Source: Bacteroidota bacterium (GTDB lineage: Bacteria > Bacteroidota > Bacteroidia > Chitinophagales > LD1). From it: a stretch of DNA of 64,000 nucleotides. Location of the stretch: assembly GCA_016715625.1 (NCBI GenBank), contig JADJZU010000017.1:1-64000 (forward strand), in the 5' to 3' direction. Made by a program: the position numbers and the translations under genes. Below, one piece after another: positions 45,838-54,868 of the stretch (positions within the stretch are counted from its first letter, which is position 1; each line of letters opens with the position of its first letter). The notes beneath the pieces were generated by a model. It saw only the letters and a program-made list of their open reading frames with translations, was not told where the DNA came from and did no database searches.

Positions 45838-46992
45838 CTACATCTTTAAAATCTTCTCGGCTGCGCATTTCAGTGTTTCATCTTCTTTGGCAAAACAAAA
45901 CCGGATAACACTGTTGTCTATCTGGTGCCGGTAAAAAACCGACACCGGTATAGCTGCCACGCCATAGTCTTTGGTCATTCTGCGGGTAAAATCCGTATCG
46001 CGCTCTTCGGATATACGGGCATACGACACCAATTGAAAATACGTGCCATCGCACTTCAGCGCTTTAAATCTGGACGACTGTATAGCCCGTCTGAAAAAAT
46101 CGCGCTTGGCCTCATAAAAAGCCGATAACTCCAGATACAAATCCTTTTGGGGCAGCAGCTCGGCAAAAGCCGCCTGCGCCACCGAGTGCACGCTAAACAC
46201 ATTAAACTGATGCACCTTCCTGAATTCTTTCATCAGATTTTCGGGCGCTATGCAATAGCCTATCTTCCAGCCGGTGGTGTGATACGTTTTGCCAAAAGAA
46301 GAAACCACAAAAGCGCGCTCGGCCAGCTTAGGGTAGCGCAACAGGCTGTGGTGCTGCTGGCCGTCAAAAACAATATGCTCATACACTTCATCGCTCAGCA
46401 AAATAATATCCGTTTCGCGGGTTAGTTTTTCCAGCTGCTGAAAATCGCTCTCCTGCAAAATAGTGCCCGTGGGGTTGTGGGGCGTATTGACGATCATCAT
46501 TTTGGTGCGCTGGGTAACCAGGCGCTTTACCTTTTGCCAGTCCACCTTATAATCGGGCGCTTCCAGGTCATAGAAAATAGCCTTGCCTCCGGCCAGTTCT
46601 ATCGCGGGGGCATAGGAGTCGTAAGCAGGGGCAAACAAAATGACCTCATCATTTTCGCGTATCACCGACATAATAGCCGTAAAAATAGCCTGCGTGGCTC
46701 CGGCTGTTACAGTCACCTCGGTGTCGGGGTTCACCTGTGCGTTGTAAAGTGCTTCCGTTTTTTCGGCTATGCGCTCGCGCAGCAGCAGGTTGCCGGCCAT
46801 GGGTGCATATTGATTGTGGCCGCTGCGCATAGCCTTTGTAATGGCTTCCACCAGCTGCGGGTGCGGCTCAAAATCCGGAAAGCCCTGCGACAGGTTAATG
46901 GCCTTGTGTTCGCGGGCCAGTGCACTCATCACCGTAAAAATGGTGGTGCCGGTGTTCGGTAATTTAGAATGAAGCGCCAGTGGGTAGTTCAT
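45838..46992 (-). CDS. Class I/II aminotransferase (methionine/kynurenine aminotransferase-like)
   Basis: 384 residues. PLP enzyme with INLSQGFPDFEP near the N-terminus, NTPHNPTG and the PLP lysine in SSFGKTYHTTGWKIGY near residue 235, and the substrate-binding Arg in SVIRFCFAK. The SQGFPDF start and length match the YbdL (methionine) and kynurenine aminotransferase group. The C-terminal codons and stop are duplicated twice to the left (43158, 43948), so this 3' end looks like an insertion site. manC follows upstream with 44 bp between. Confidence 0.9.
   Translation of the reverse strand: MNYPLALHSKLPNTGTTIFTVMSALAREHKAINLSQGFPDFEPHPQLVEAITKAMRSGHNQYAPMAGNLLLRERIAEKTEALYNAQVNPDTEVTVTAGATQAIFTAIMSVIRENDEVILFAPAYDSYAPAIELAGGKAIFYDLEAPDYKVDWQKVKRLVTQRTKMMIVNTPHNPTGTILQESDFQQLEKLTRETDIILLSDEVYEHIVFDGQQHHSLLRYPKLAERAFVVSSFGKTYHTTGWKIGYCIAPENLMKEFRKVHQFNVFSVHSVAQAAFAELLPQKDLYLELSAFYEAKRDFFRRAIQSSRFKALKCDGTYFQLVSYARISEERDTDFTRRMTKDYGVAAIPVSVFYRHQIDNSVIRFCFAKEDETLKCAAEKILKM
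45839..45864 (-). repeat. Copy C: genuine 3' end of the aminotransferase gene
   Basis: 26 bp of real coding sequence (AAEKILKM and stop). Related copies lie at 43158 and 43948 in the same orientation, bordering the TA and T9SS-protein modules. Confidence 0.6.
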
Positions 46993-47036
46993 GGGTCGGG
47001 TCGGCCTTGCGGCTTACTTCAGGGGTTTACAAATAA

Positions 47037-48116
47037 TCACAAATACTTATCCAGGTCCGCCACCTTCAAATCAAGGGTTATCTGCTTCAGCTCCTGTTCT
47101 TTTTCCTTTTCACATATCAGCAACACATCTCCGGTATCTACCACGCAGTAGCCATCCAGCCCTTGCAGCACCACCAGTTTATCGGCAGGCACCATCACCA
47201 TGTTGTGAGCTGCGTCATAGATTTTTACGTTTTTGCCGGTTACCGCATTGCCCAGATAATCGTGCTCAAAAATTTCATACAAACCATCCCAGCTGCCAAT
47301 ATCACTCCAGCCAAACTGGGCCGGGATAGTAAACACGTTTTCGGCCTTTTCCATTACGCCATAATCAATAGAAATATTGGTGCATTGCGAATAAGCCCCC
47401 GATAAAAATTGGGCTTCGCTGGGTTTTCCATAATGGTGCTGCCCTTCGCGAAAGGCCTCTGCCACCTCCGGCAAATGCTTTACCACGGCCCGCAGCAGCG
47501 TCTTGGCTTTCCAGATAAACATGCCGCTGTTCCACAAAAAATCTCCGCTCTTCAAAAACGTGCGCGCTATCTCCAGATTCGGTTTTTCGGTAAACGTTTT
47601 CACCGGATAAAAGCCCTGATGCGCCCCCTCTTCTTCATATTGAATATAGCCGTAGCCCGTAGCCGGCTTGGTGGGTTTAATGCCGATGGTGACCAGATAC
47701 GTATTGTTGCTCACAAACTCAATACCCTGTTTTATGACATCGAGGCATTTGGTTTCATCCATTATCAGGTGGTCGCTGGGCGACACAATCACCGTTGCGC
47801 TTTTGTCTTTGGCGTAAATTTTATCGCACACATAGGTAATGCAGGGGGCGGTGTTTCTGCGCTGCGGCTCTTTCAATATTTGCTCATCGCTCAGCTGCGG
47901 CAGCTGTTCTTTGGTGAGGGCCTCATATTCTTCATTGATGATAACGTAAATATTCTCAGCCGGCACAATCTTCAAATAACGCTCATAGGTCATTTGCAAC
48001 AGCGTTTTGCCGGTATTCAGCAAATCCAGAAACTGCTTCGGTTTAGCGGTCCGGCTGATGGGCCAAAAACGACTTCCGATACCTCCCGCCATGATTGCAA
48101 CATAGGTGTTGCTCAT
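47037..48116 (-). CDS. manC: Mannose-1-phosphate guanylyltransferase
   Basis: 359 residues. Makes GDP-mannose from mannose 1-phosphate and GTP. The nucleotide-binding signature MAGGIGSRFWPISRTAKPKQ is at the N-terminus, followed by VSPSDH near residue 115 and FTEKPNLE. There is no fused phosphomannose isomerase domain, so it is the short form. GDP-mannose feeds capsule, LPS and fucose synthesis. Its start faces recQ across a 166-bp divergent region with a -7 element. Confidence 0.94.
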   Translation of the reverse strand: MSNTYVAIMAGGIGSRFWPISRTAKPKQFLDLLNTGKTLLQMTYERYLKIVPAENIYVIINEEYEALTKEQLPQLSDEQILKEPQRRNTAPCITYVCDKIYAKDKSATVIVSPSDHLIMDETKCLDVIKQGIEFVSNNTYLVTIGIKPTKPATGYGYIQYEEEGAHQGFYPVKTFTEKPNLEIARTFLKSGDFLWNSGMFIWKAKTLLRAVVKHLPEVAEAFREGQHHYGKPSEAQFLSGAYSQCTNISIDYGVMEKAENVFTIPAQFGWSDIGSWDGLYEIFEHDYLGNAVTGKNVKIYDAAHNMVMVPADKLVVLQGLDGYCVVDTGDVLLICEKEKEQELKQITLDLKVADLDKYL

Positions 48117-48148
48117 CGTCCAAATTAAGTTTTGTTAGAAAAAGGCTG

Positions 48149-48156
48149 CAAAAGTA
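48149..48156 (-). promoter_or_regulatory. -7 promoter element of manC
   Basis: The minus strand reads TACTTTTG, an exact TAnnTTTG match, 33-40 bp before the manC start. No clear -33 TTG is seen. Confidence 0.45.
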
Positions 48157-48282
48157 AGAATCGCTAAAAGCTTTTGAAGTTGTTTATAGATTCGCCCTCC
48201 TTTTTTTAAAAACTATTTTTAAATTGTTTCGGATAAATCGGGGGCAGGGGGGCAGTTCACACGAATCAATAAATCAGGCATT

Positions 48283-50487
48283 ATGGCAGTGGCAGAAAAA
48301 AAGCTCAACGAAGCACTTCAGGAATATTTCGGGTTCAGTAAATTTAAAGGCAATCAGGAAAAAATAATCCGCAGCCTGCTCGATGGCAAAGACACTTTTG
48401 TCATTATGCCCACCGGGGGAGGCAAGAGCCTCTGCTACCAGTTGCCGGCTATCATGAGCGAGGGGGTGGCCATCATCATTTCGCCCCTTATTGCCCTTAT
48501 GAAAAACCAGGTAGACCTGGTGCGCAATTACTCCGAAAAGGACAGCATTGCCCACTTTTTAAACTCTTCGCTCAATAAAACCGAGCGCACGGCCGTTATC
48601 AAAGACATCAAAAGCGGCATTACCAAAATGCTGTATGTGGCCCCCGAAACCCTCACCAAGCAAGACACCGTAGACCTGTTTACCGAAGTAAAGGTGAGCT
48701 TTATTGCCATTGACGAAGCCCATTGCATTAGCGAATGGGGCCACGATTTCAGGCCCGAATACAGGCGCATCCGCGAAATCATCAATGCTATTAAGCAGGA
48801 TTTCCCCCTCATTGCCCTCACCGCCACCGCCACCCCCAAGGTGCAGAGCGATATTGTAAAAACCCTGGAGCTCCGCAAGCCCAACACTTACATTTCGTCC
48901 TTCAACCGGCCCAACCTTTTTTACGAAATCCGGCCCAAGAAGACCCCGCAGCTCGCCATCAAAAACATGGTGCAGTTTATTAAACAGCACACCGGCAAAA
49001 GCGGTATTGTGTATGTGATTAACCGCAAAACAGCCGATGACCTGTCGCAGGTGCTGCGCGCCAATGGTATTAAGGCAGGCGCTTACCATGCCGGGCTAGA
49101 TGGCAAGGTGCGCACCCAAACCCAGGATGCCTTTTTGATGGAAGACCTTGATGTAATAGTGGCCACCATTGCCTTTGGCATGGGCATAGACAAACCGGAT
49201 ATCCGCTTTGTGATACACTACGATGTGCCCAAGTCTATCGAAAACTACTATCAGGAAACCGGCCGGGCCGGGCGCGATGGCCTCGAGGGAGAATGCATTG
49301 TCTATTTCTCTTACAAAGACATTGGCAAGCTCGAAAAACTCCTCCGCGACAAAACCGTGGCCGAGCGCGAGCGCAATATTCAGCTCATCAACGAAAGCGT
49401 GGCCTACATCGAAAGTGCCGAGTGCCGCAGAAAATTCCTCCTCCACTATTTTGGCGAAGACTTTCACCAGAAAGACTGCAACAAAATGTGCGACAACTGC
49501 AAAAACCCAAAAGAAAAAGTAGACGTAACCTCCGACACCAAGCTGGTGATTGAATCGGTAAAGGCCCTTAAAGAAAACCACGACCTGCCTTATATGGTTA
49601 AATTCATTATGGGCAAAAAAGTGAAAGAGCTCACCGATTTTAAATACGACAAAAATCCCCTCTTTGGCAAAGGGGCCGACAAAGACGAAAGCCACTGGAA
49701 CTCCGTTATCCGCTCGGCCATGATGCTCGGCCTGATTGACAAAGACATTGAAAAATACGGCCTACTCAAGCTCAACGCCAAGAGCACCGCCTTTTTGAAA
49801 AAACCCACTCCGGTCAAAATCTCCATCAACCACGATTTTCAGGACGATGGCAGCGATGTAGTGGTAGAAGACGGCTCGGCCAACCGGGGCGTGCTGGACC
49901 CCACCATGCTAAACATGCTCAAAGACCTGCAAAGAAAAATAGGCAAAGAGCTAAACCTGCCCCCTTATGTCATTTTCCAGGAAACATCGCTGGAGGAAAT
50001 GGCCACCAAATACCCCATTACCGTAGACGAACTCCTCAATATTGGTGGTGTAAGCAAAGGAAAGGCCGACCGCTACGGCAAGCGCTTTGTCGACATGATT
50101 AAAAAGTATGTCGAAGAAAACGACATTGACCGTCCGACCGATTTTGTGGTGAAGGGAGTGGTAAACAAAAGCCTCGACAAGGTGCGCATCATTCAATCTA
50201 TCGATAAGCGCATTTCTATCGAAGAAATTGCCAAACTCCTCGGCATGAAACGCCAACAGGTGATAGACGAAATGGAAGCCATCGTGCACTCCGGCACCAA
50301 GGTCAACATCGACTATTACCTCAACGAAATAATGGACGAAGACCTTATTCACGACATCTACGAATACTTCCGCGGTGCCGAAAGCGACTCGCTGGACGAT
50401 GCCTACGAAGAGTTTAAAAACGATGATGTGGATGTAGAAAACCTACAACTCGTCCGCCTCAAGTTTATGAGCGAACTGGCCAACTAA
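48283..50487 (+). CDS. recQ: ATP-dependent DNA helicase RecQ
   Basis: 734 residues, longer than the E. coli protein (about 610). Walker A PTGGGKSLCYQLP, the DEAH box IDEAHCISEWGHDF, and motif VI ETGRAGRDG are present. The RQC domain holds a four-Cys zinc site (CRRKFLLH..., CNKMCDNC). An HRDC domain (FQETSLEEMATKYP) and an extra C-terminal helical extension with an acidic end follow. RecQ unwinds recombination intermediates. The gene is followed by a strong terminator and then the AT-rich palindromic repeat island. Confidence 0.95.
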   Translation: MAVAEKKLNEALQEYFGFSKFKGNQEKIIRSLLDGKDTFVIMPTGGGKSLCYQLPAIMSEGVAIIISPLIALMKNQVDLVRNYSEKDSIAHFLNSSLNKTERTAVIKDIKSGITKMLYVAPETLTKQDTVDLFTEVKVSFIAIDEAHCISEWGHDFRPEYRRIREIINAIKQDFPLIALTATATPKVQSDIVKTLELRKPNTYISSFNRPNLFYEIRPKKTPQLAIKNMVQFIKQHTGKSGIVYVINRKTADDLSQVLRANGIKAGAYHAGLDGKVRTQTQDAFLMEDLDVIVATIAFGMGIDKPDIRFVIHYDVPKSIENYYQETGRAGRDGLEGECIVYFSYKDIGKLEKLLRDKTVAERERNIQLINESVAYIESAECRRKFLLHYFGEDFHQKDCNKMCDNCKNPKEKVDVTSDTKLVIESVKALKENHDLPYMVKFIMGKKVKELTDFKYDKNPLFGKGADKDESHWNSVIRSAMMLGLIDKDIEKYGLLKLNAKSTAFLKKPTPVKISINHDFQDDGSDVVVEDGSANRGVLDPTMLNMLKDLQRKIGKELNLPPYVIFQETSLEEMATKYPITVDELLNIGGVSKGKADRYGKRFVDMIKKYVEENDIDRPTDFVVKGVVNKSLDKVRIIQSIDKRISIEEIAKLLGMKRQQVIDEMEAIVHSGTKVNIDYYLNEIMDEDLIHDIYEYFRGAESDSLDDAYEEFKNDDVDVENLQLVRLKFMSELAN

Positions 50488-50514
50488 AGCTAGTGCGCAC
50501 ACAATCTCATAGCA

Positions 50515-50544
50515 CAAAGCCCTCCAATGTATTGGAGGGCTTTG
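50515..50544 (+). terminator. Intrinsic terminator after recQ
   Basis: A 14-bp perfect stem CAAAGCCCTCCAAT / ATTGGAGGGCTTTG with a two-base centre, 27 bp after the stop, followed by a T-rich stretch. Confidence 0.88.
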
Positions 50545-50831
50545 TTGTTTTTGGGGGATGGCGCAGCAAGCTAAGTAGATGGAGCGCGGGTTCACCTATC
50601 CATAAAAGACGGGGACGGTTGCCTTCTTTCAGATAAAGCCGAAGACCAACAAATGGTGTTGCGGTAAACAGCACCAAACACGGCCCTCAGGGGTTGGTTC
50701 GCTATCGTTGTTAGGTGCGTTTACACGCAATAAATAGCAATTTTGGGGTCTTTTTTACCTTAATTCGAGTTCTTTTTATTCTTTTTAGGGCCTAATGATG
50801 TGTTTTATAGACCTAAAATAAAATTATACAT
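50545..50831. other. Non-coding spacer after recQ, no gene seen
   Basis: No frame with coding character and no RNA gene recognised. It grows steadily richer in A and T from about 50,730. The 11-mer AGGTGCGTTTA at 50713-50723 recurs at 51155-51165 on the other side of the repeat island. The right-hand spacer 51166-51444 is GC-balanced and also shows nothing. Confidence 0.5.
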
Positions 50832-51084
50832 GATATAATGATGGTGCTTCACATACTTATGATAAAACTTCATCTACACATTATAATACTTCATCTACAT
50901 AAATTAATTTATGTAGATGAAGTATTATAATCAATTAGCGTAGTATTTAAATGTATAGGTGATGTATTGCAATAAATACATGAAGTTTTATAAATGGTTT
51001 ATGAAGTTTTATCATAAGTATGTGAAGTATTATAATGTGACAATGAAGTTCTATTCTAACACCATGACGTTTTATCATAACACA
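50832..51084. repeat. AT-rich array of 21-bp repeats, mirrored around a palindrome
   Basis: Plus-strand units of exactly 21 bp start at 50917, 50938 (degenerate), 50959, 50980, 51001, 51022, 51043 and 51064. The consensus begins ATGAAGTTTTATnATAA. Minus-strand units start at 50894, 50873 and 50852 with the same phase. Units at 51001-51021 and 50873-50853 are identical. Arms 50847-50873 and 51001-51027 are perfect 27-bp inverted copies. There are no spacers between units, so it is not a CRISPR array. Confidence 0.85.
50880..50931. repeat. 52-bp perfect palindrome with no loop
   Basis: Symmetric about the boundary 50905/50906 (centre AAATTAATTT). Every base from 50880 to 50905 pairs with its mirror from 50931 back to 50906. 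It contains the first unit of both 21-bp repeat arms and could extrude as a cruciform or form a long RNA hairpin. Confidence 0.92.
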
Positions 51085-51144
51085 ATGTCTCAGCCTTTTT
51101 TGATTATAAATGGCGATATTTTGAGCCTAAATGAACGAAAATAG
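50959..51144 (+). CDS. Possible small ORF of heptad repeats, doubtful
   Basis: 61 codons from a GTG at 50959 (ATG at 50962). The 21-bp DNA period equals seven codons, so the product is a run of heptads: MKFYKWF, MKFYHKY, VKYYNVT, MKFYSNT, MTFYHNT, then a unique tail SQPFLIINGDIL. No ribosome-binding site or promoter stands out. Upstream units in the same frame have stops. It may be a by-product of the DNA repeat. Confidence 0.2.
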   Translation: MMYCNKYMKFYKWFMKFYHKYVKYYNVTMKFYSNTMTFYHNTMSQPFLIINGDILSLNERK

Positions 51145-51444
51145 GGGGTAAATAAGGTGCGTTTAACCCGATTGCCTGTTTCGAAAGCCCTTCCAATGCT
51201 CCGGTGAGGTGCTGCAGGCTTCCTTCATTTTTAAATGCTTCGGACGTCCGGGCCTCCTTAGCAAGTGCTTTAGTCCACCACGTGGAACGGCCCACACCGG
51301 CACTCCACCTTTTAAGCCGCATTCCGGAAAGATGCTATCCACCACCTCCCCTCTCTGCCCAAATGCTTTTCCCAAAACATTTTCGCGCCCAAAAACACAC
51401 TATAGTTTACATTCGCCTCCGCTAAAAAAACCAAGCCCGCACCC

Positions 51445-52221
51445 ATGCAGGACACCTACGAAATAAAACTCCCCCAGTTTGAAGGCCCTTTCGACCTCTT
51501 GCTGTTTTTCATTGAAAGAGACGAACTAGATATCTACGACATTCCCATCTCCAAAATAGCGCAAGACTTCCTCGACTACCTCCACGGCATGGAAACCCTC
51601 AACATAGAGGTAGCCAGCGAGTTTATACTTGTAGCCGCCACCCTCATGCGCATTAAGGCCAAAATGCTGCTGCCCCGCAAAGAGGTGGACCCCGAAACCG
51701 GCAAAGAAATAGACCCGCGCGAAGAACTTGTCAACCGCCTGATAGAATACAAGAAATTTAAAGAAGCCACCGAAGCGCTCCGCCTGCTGGAGCAAGACCG
51801 CCAAAACATTACCAAGCGCGGCAATGCCCTCCACGAAAACGAACAAATAGCTGCCCTCTTCGAAACCGAGTTTGAGATGCAGAGCCTCACCATGTTTCGC
51901 CTGCTCAAAGCCTTTCAGCACGTGCTGGACCGCGTAGCCCGCGAAAAAACCAAAGTGGTGCACACCGTAGAGTCGCCCCCTTACACCATGCAGGGCGAAA
52001 AAATGCTCATCATGGAGAAGCTCCACATCGGCAGCAAAGCCACCTTTATCAGCATCTTCGAGGGCGTAGAAAACCGTGTGCATGCCGTGTTTGTATTCCT
52101 CTCTATCTTAGAGCTGGTACAAGAACAGCAAATACAAATTACCATTGGCGAAGGCTACAACAACTTCTGGCTCCAAAAAACCGAAGCCACCGAGGGCGCA
52201 GCACCGGCCGAAGAAGCATAG
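51445..52221 (+). CDS. scpA: Segregation and condensation protein A
   Basis: 258 residues. Kleisin subunit of the SMC-ScpAB complex that organises and separates chromosomes. The N-terminal KLPQFEGPFDLLLFFIERDE motif is diagnostic, followed by LVAATLMRIKAKMLLP near residue 70. The C-terminal winged-helix segment (ATFISIFEGVENRVHAVFVF) binds the SMC head. The usual scpB partner is not in the window. The start is the ATG just after an in-frame Pro/Lys-rich spacer. Confidence 0.93.
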   Translation: MQDTYEIKLPQFEGPFDLLLFFIERDELDIYDIPISKIAQDFLDYLHGMETLNIEVASEFILVAATLMRIKAKMLLPRKEVDPETGKEIDPREELVNRLIEYKKFKEATEALRLLEQDRQNITKRGNALHENEQIAALFETEFEMQSLTMFRLLKAFQHVLDRVAREKTKVVHTVESPPYTMQGEKMLIMEKLHIGSKATFISIFEGVENRVHAVFVFLSILELVQEQQIQITIGEGYNNFWLQKTEATEGAAPAEEA

Positions 52222-52329
52222 GCAGCTTCGGGCGGCCCGGCCTCTTTTTCGCATCTTATTCTATGCACTGCGCGGCCTTGTTGAAAAACAACCGGCCCGC
52301 AGCCCGGGCGATATGGGTATCTTAGCCGC

Positions 52330-54852
52330 ATGAAAGCCGAATACAAAATTTCTGAGATAGCCAAGGCGATGGGGGGCAAGGTGCTGGGCAAATCCAGAAA
52401 AGACTATACCCTGTCGGAGCTACTGACCGATAGCCGCAAACTTCAACATGCCGACCGCAGTTTGTTCTTTGCCCTCAGCGGCCAAAAACTGGATGGACAT
52501 CATTACATAGACGAATTGTATAAAAAAGGGGTGCGCTGCTTTGTCATTACACAAGACCTGCCGGTGGAGGCCTACCCCGAAGCCCTGTTTATCCGCGTGG
52601 CACAGGCCGTGCCGGCTCTGCAAAAACTGGCGGGCTATCACCGCAAATCATTTTCGTTTCCCATCATCGCCATTACCGGCAGCAATGGCAAAACGGTGGT
52701 CAAAGAATGGCTCTATCAATTGCTGCACGAAGACTACAACATTGTGCGCAGCCCCAAAAGCTTTAACTCGCAGATTGGCGTGCCCCTCTCCCTCTGGAAC
52801 ATGAACTCCGAAAACAATCTGGGCATTTTTGAAGCCGGCATTTCGGAAGCCGATGAAATGATTCGGCTCGAAAAGATAATTCAACCCAACATAGGCATTT
52901 TTACCAATATAGGCGAAGCGCACAGCGAAGGCTTTTTGAACGTAAAACACAAGGTGAAAGAAAAGCTGAAGCTCTTTGTCAACTGCGATGTGCTCATTTA
53001 CTGTAAAGACTATGCCGACATCAACAACAGCATAGCCGAGGTAAACGCTCTGTCTAAAGGGGCCGATGAAACGGAGAACAAAATTAAAACCCTGTCGTGG
53101 AGCGTTGCGGGCGATGCCGATGTGCAGGTGCTTAGCATTCTCAATAAAAACAACCACTCGTTTATATCGCTGCGCTATAAACACCAGGACATCGATTTTG
53201 AGATTCCTTTTTCAGATAAAGCATCGGTCGAAAACGCCATTCACTGTGCGTGTGTAATGCTGTATCTGGGCTGCGATTTTTCGGTGCTGCGCGAGCGCAT
53301 GAAACACCTTTCGCGCATTGCCATGCGTTTAGAAATGCGCGATGCCGTCAACAATTGTTCGCTGATTAACGACAGCTACAACTCGGATCTGGGCTCGCTT
53401 AAAATTGCCATTGATTTTTTAAAGCAGCAGAATCAGCATCCTAAAAAAACAGTCATCCTCTCCGATATTCTGCAAAGCGGCCGCAGCGAAATGGATTTGT
53501 ATGAAGAGGTGGCCGCTATCGTGCAGCAAAACGAGATAGACCGCTTTATCGGTATTGGCACTTCCCTGATGCGGCAAAAAAAACTGTTCGAAAAAAATGC
53601 CGCCCTGCAGTTGGACTGCTACGAAAGCACCGAAGCGTTTATTCGCCATCTGGATTCGGCATCTTTTCAAAACGAAGTCATCTTACTCAAAGGGGCCCGA
53701 AAATTCCGGTTCGAAATCATTGGAAAATTTCTGGAGAAAAAAGCCCACGAAACCGTACTGGAGATAAACCTGAACGCCATTGCACACAACCTCAAAGTGT
53801 ATCAAAGCCTACTGCAACCCAGCACCAAAATAATGGCCATGGTTAAAGCGTTCAGCTATGGCAGCGGTAGTTTTGAAATTGCCAATGTGTTGCAGTTTAA
53901 CCACTGCGATTATCTGGCCGTGGCCTATGCCGATGAAGGTATTGAACTGCGCAAAGGCGGCATTACCCTGCCGGTGATGGTGATGAACCCCGAGCAGCGC
54001 AGCCTGGAGGCCATGATTCAAAATAATCTGGAGCCGGAAATTTATTCGCTATCGTTGTTCGATAGGTTTGCCGAAATTCTATCGCTGCTGCGCACCGAAA
54101 AAGACGAGCCTTATAAAATTCACCTGGAGCTGGAAACCGGCATGAACCGCCTGGGCTTCACGGACAGCGAGCTGGACGAGCTCATTGCCAAAATAAAAGC
54201 GAATCCGCAGGTGCGGGTGGCTTCGGTGTTTTCGCACCTGGCTGCCAGCGAAGACAAAGCCTACGATGCTTTTACCCAAGAGCAGTTGCGCAGATTTGAG
54301 CAAATGAGCCAAAAGATATGCAGCGCATTTTCATACAAAATATGGCGGCACATTTTAAACAGCAATGGCATTACACGGCACACCGCAGCACAATACGATA
54401 TGGTGCGCCTGGGCATTGGTTTGTATGGTATTGATGCCTCCGAAAAAGTGGGCAGCAGGCTGATGAATGTATCCACTTTAAAAACAACCATCTCGCAAAT
54501 TAAGCGCGTAAAAAAGGGAGAGAGCGTAGGCTATGGCCGCGTGGGCAAAGTGACTAAAGATAAAACCATTGCCACCGTAGGTATTGGCTATGCCGATGGC
54601 CTCAGCCGCAAACTGAGCAACAAAACCGGACGCATGTGGGTGAATGGACATCTGGTGCCGGTGATTGGTAATGTGTGCATGGACATGACCATGCTTGATA
54701 TTACAGGTATAGATGCGCAGGAAGGCGATGAGGTGATTGTATTTGGCCCAAACCCTACGGTGGAAGAGGTGGCCGAAGCAGCCGAAACCATTCCGTACGA
54801 AATACTCACCGGCATTTCGGCCCGGGTAAAGCGCGTTTATTTTCAGGAGTAG
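52330..54852 (+). CDS. murF-alr: Bifunctional MurF / alanine racemase
   Basis: 840 residues, a fusion typical of Bacteroidota. Residues 1-about 460 are MurF (UDP-MurNAc-tripeptide:D-Ala-D-Ala ligase) with the ATP loop ITGSNGKTVVKEWL near residue 115. Residues about 475-840 are alanine racemase, with the PLP Lys in MAMVKAFSYGSG and the catalytic Tyr in SVGYGRVGK near residue 735. The enzyme makes D-Ala and adds D-Ala-D-Ala to the peptidoglycan precursor in the cytosol. The frame is intact. It converges with the PorP/SprF gene (16 bp between stops). Confidence 0.94.
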   Translation: MKAEYKISEIAKAMGGKVLGKSRKDYTLSELLTDSRKLQHADRSLFFALSGQKLDGHHYIDELYKKGVRCFVITQDLPVEAYPEALFIRVAQAVPALQKLAGYHRKSFSFPIIAITGSNGKTVVKEWLYQLLHEDYNIVRSPKSFNSQIGVPLSLWNMNSENNLGIFEAGISEADEMIRLEKIIQPNIGIFTNIGEAHSEGFLNVKHKVKEKLKLFVNCDVLIYCKDYADINNSIAEVNALSKGADETENKIKTLSWSVAGDADVQVLSILNKNNHSFISLRYKHQDIDFEIPFSDKASVENAIHCACVMLYLGCDFSVLRERMKHLSRIAMRLEMRDAVNNCSLINDSYNSDLGSLKIAIDFLKQQNQHPKKTVILSDILQSGRSEMDLYEEVAAIVQQNEIDRFIGIGTSLMRQKKLFEKNAALQLDCYESTEAFIRHLDSASFQNEVILLKGARKFRFEIIGKFLEKKAHETVLEINLNAIAHNLKVYQSLLQPSTKIMAMVKAFSYGSGSFEIANVLQFNHCDYLAVAYADEGIELRKGGITLPVMVMNPEQRSLEAMIQNNLEPEIYSLSLFDRFAEILSLLRTEKDEPYKIHLELETGMNRLGFTDSELDELIAKIKANPQVRVASVFSHLAASEDKAYDAFTQEQLRRFEQMSQKICSAFSYKIWRHILNSNGITRHTAAQYDMVRLGIGLYGIDASEKVGSRLMNVSTLKTTISQIKRVKKGESVGYGRVGKVTKDKTIATVGIGYADGLSRKLSNKTGRMWVNGHLVPVIGNVCMDMTMLDITGIDAQEGDEVIVFGPNPTVEEVAEAAETIPYEILTGISARVKRVYFQE

Positions 54853-54868
54853 GAAGCGACCCGGGTTA

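Noticed and set aside
48559..49695. Minus-strand frames of 119-199 codons inside recQ
   Set aside because: Shadows of the GC-rich recQ coding strand with no domain content.
50832..51084. Possible CRISPR array
   Set aside because: Repeat units follow each other directly with no spacers, on both strands, and no cas genes are nearby.
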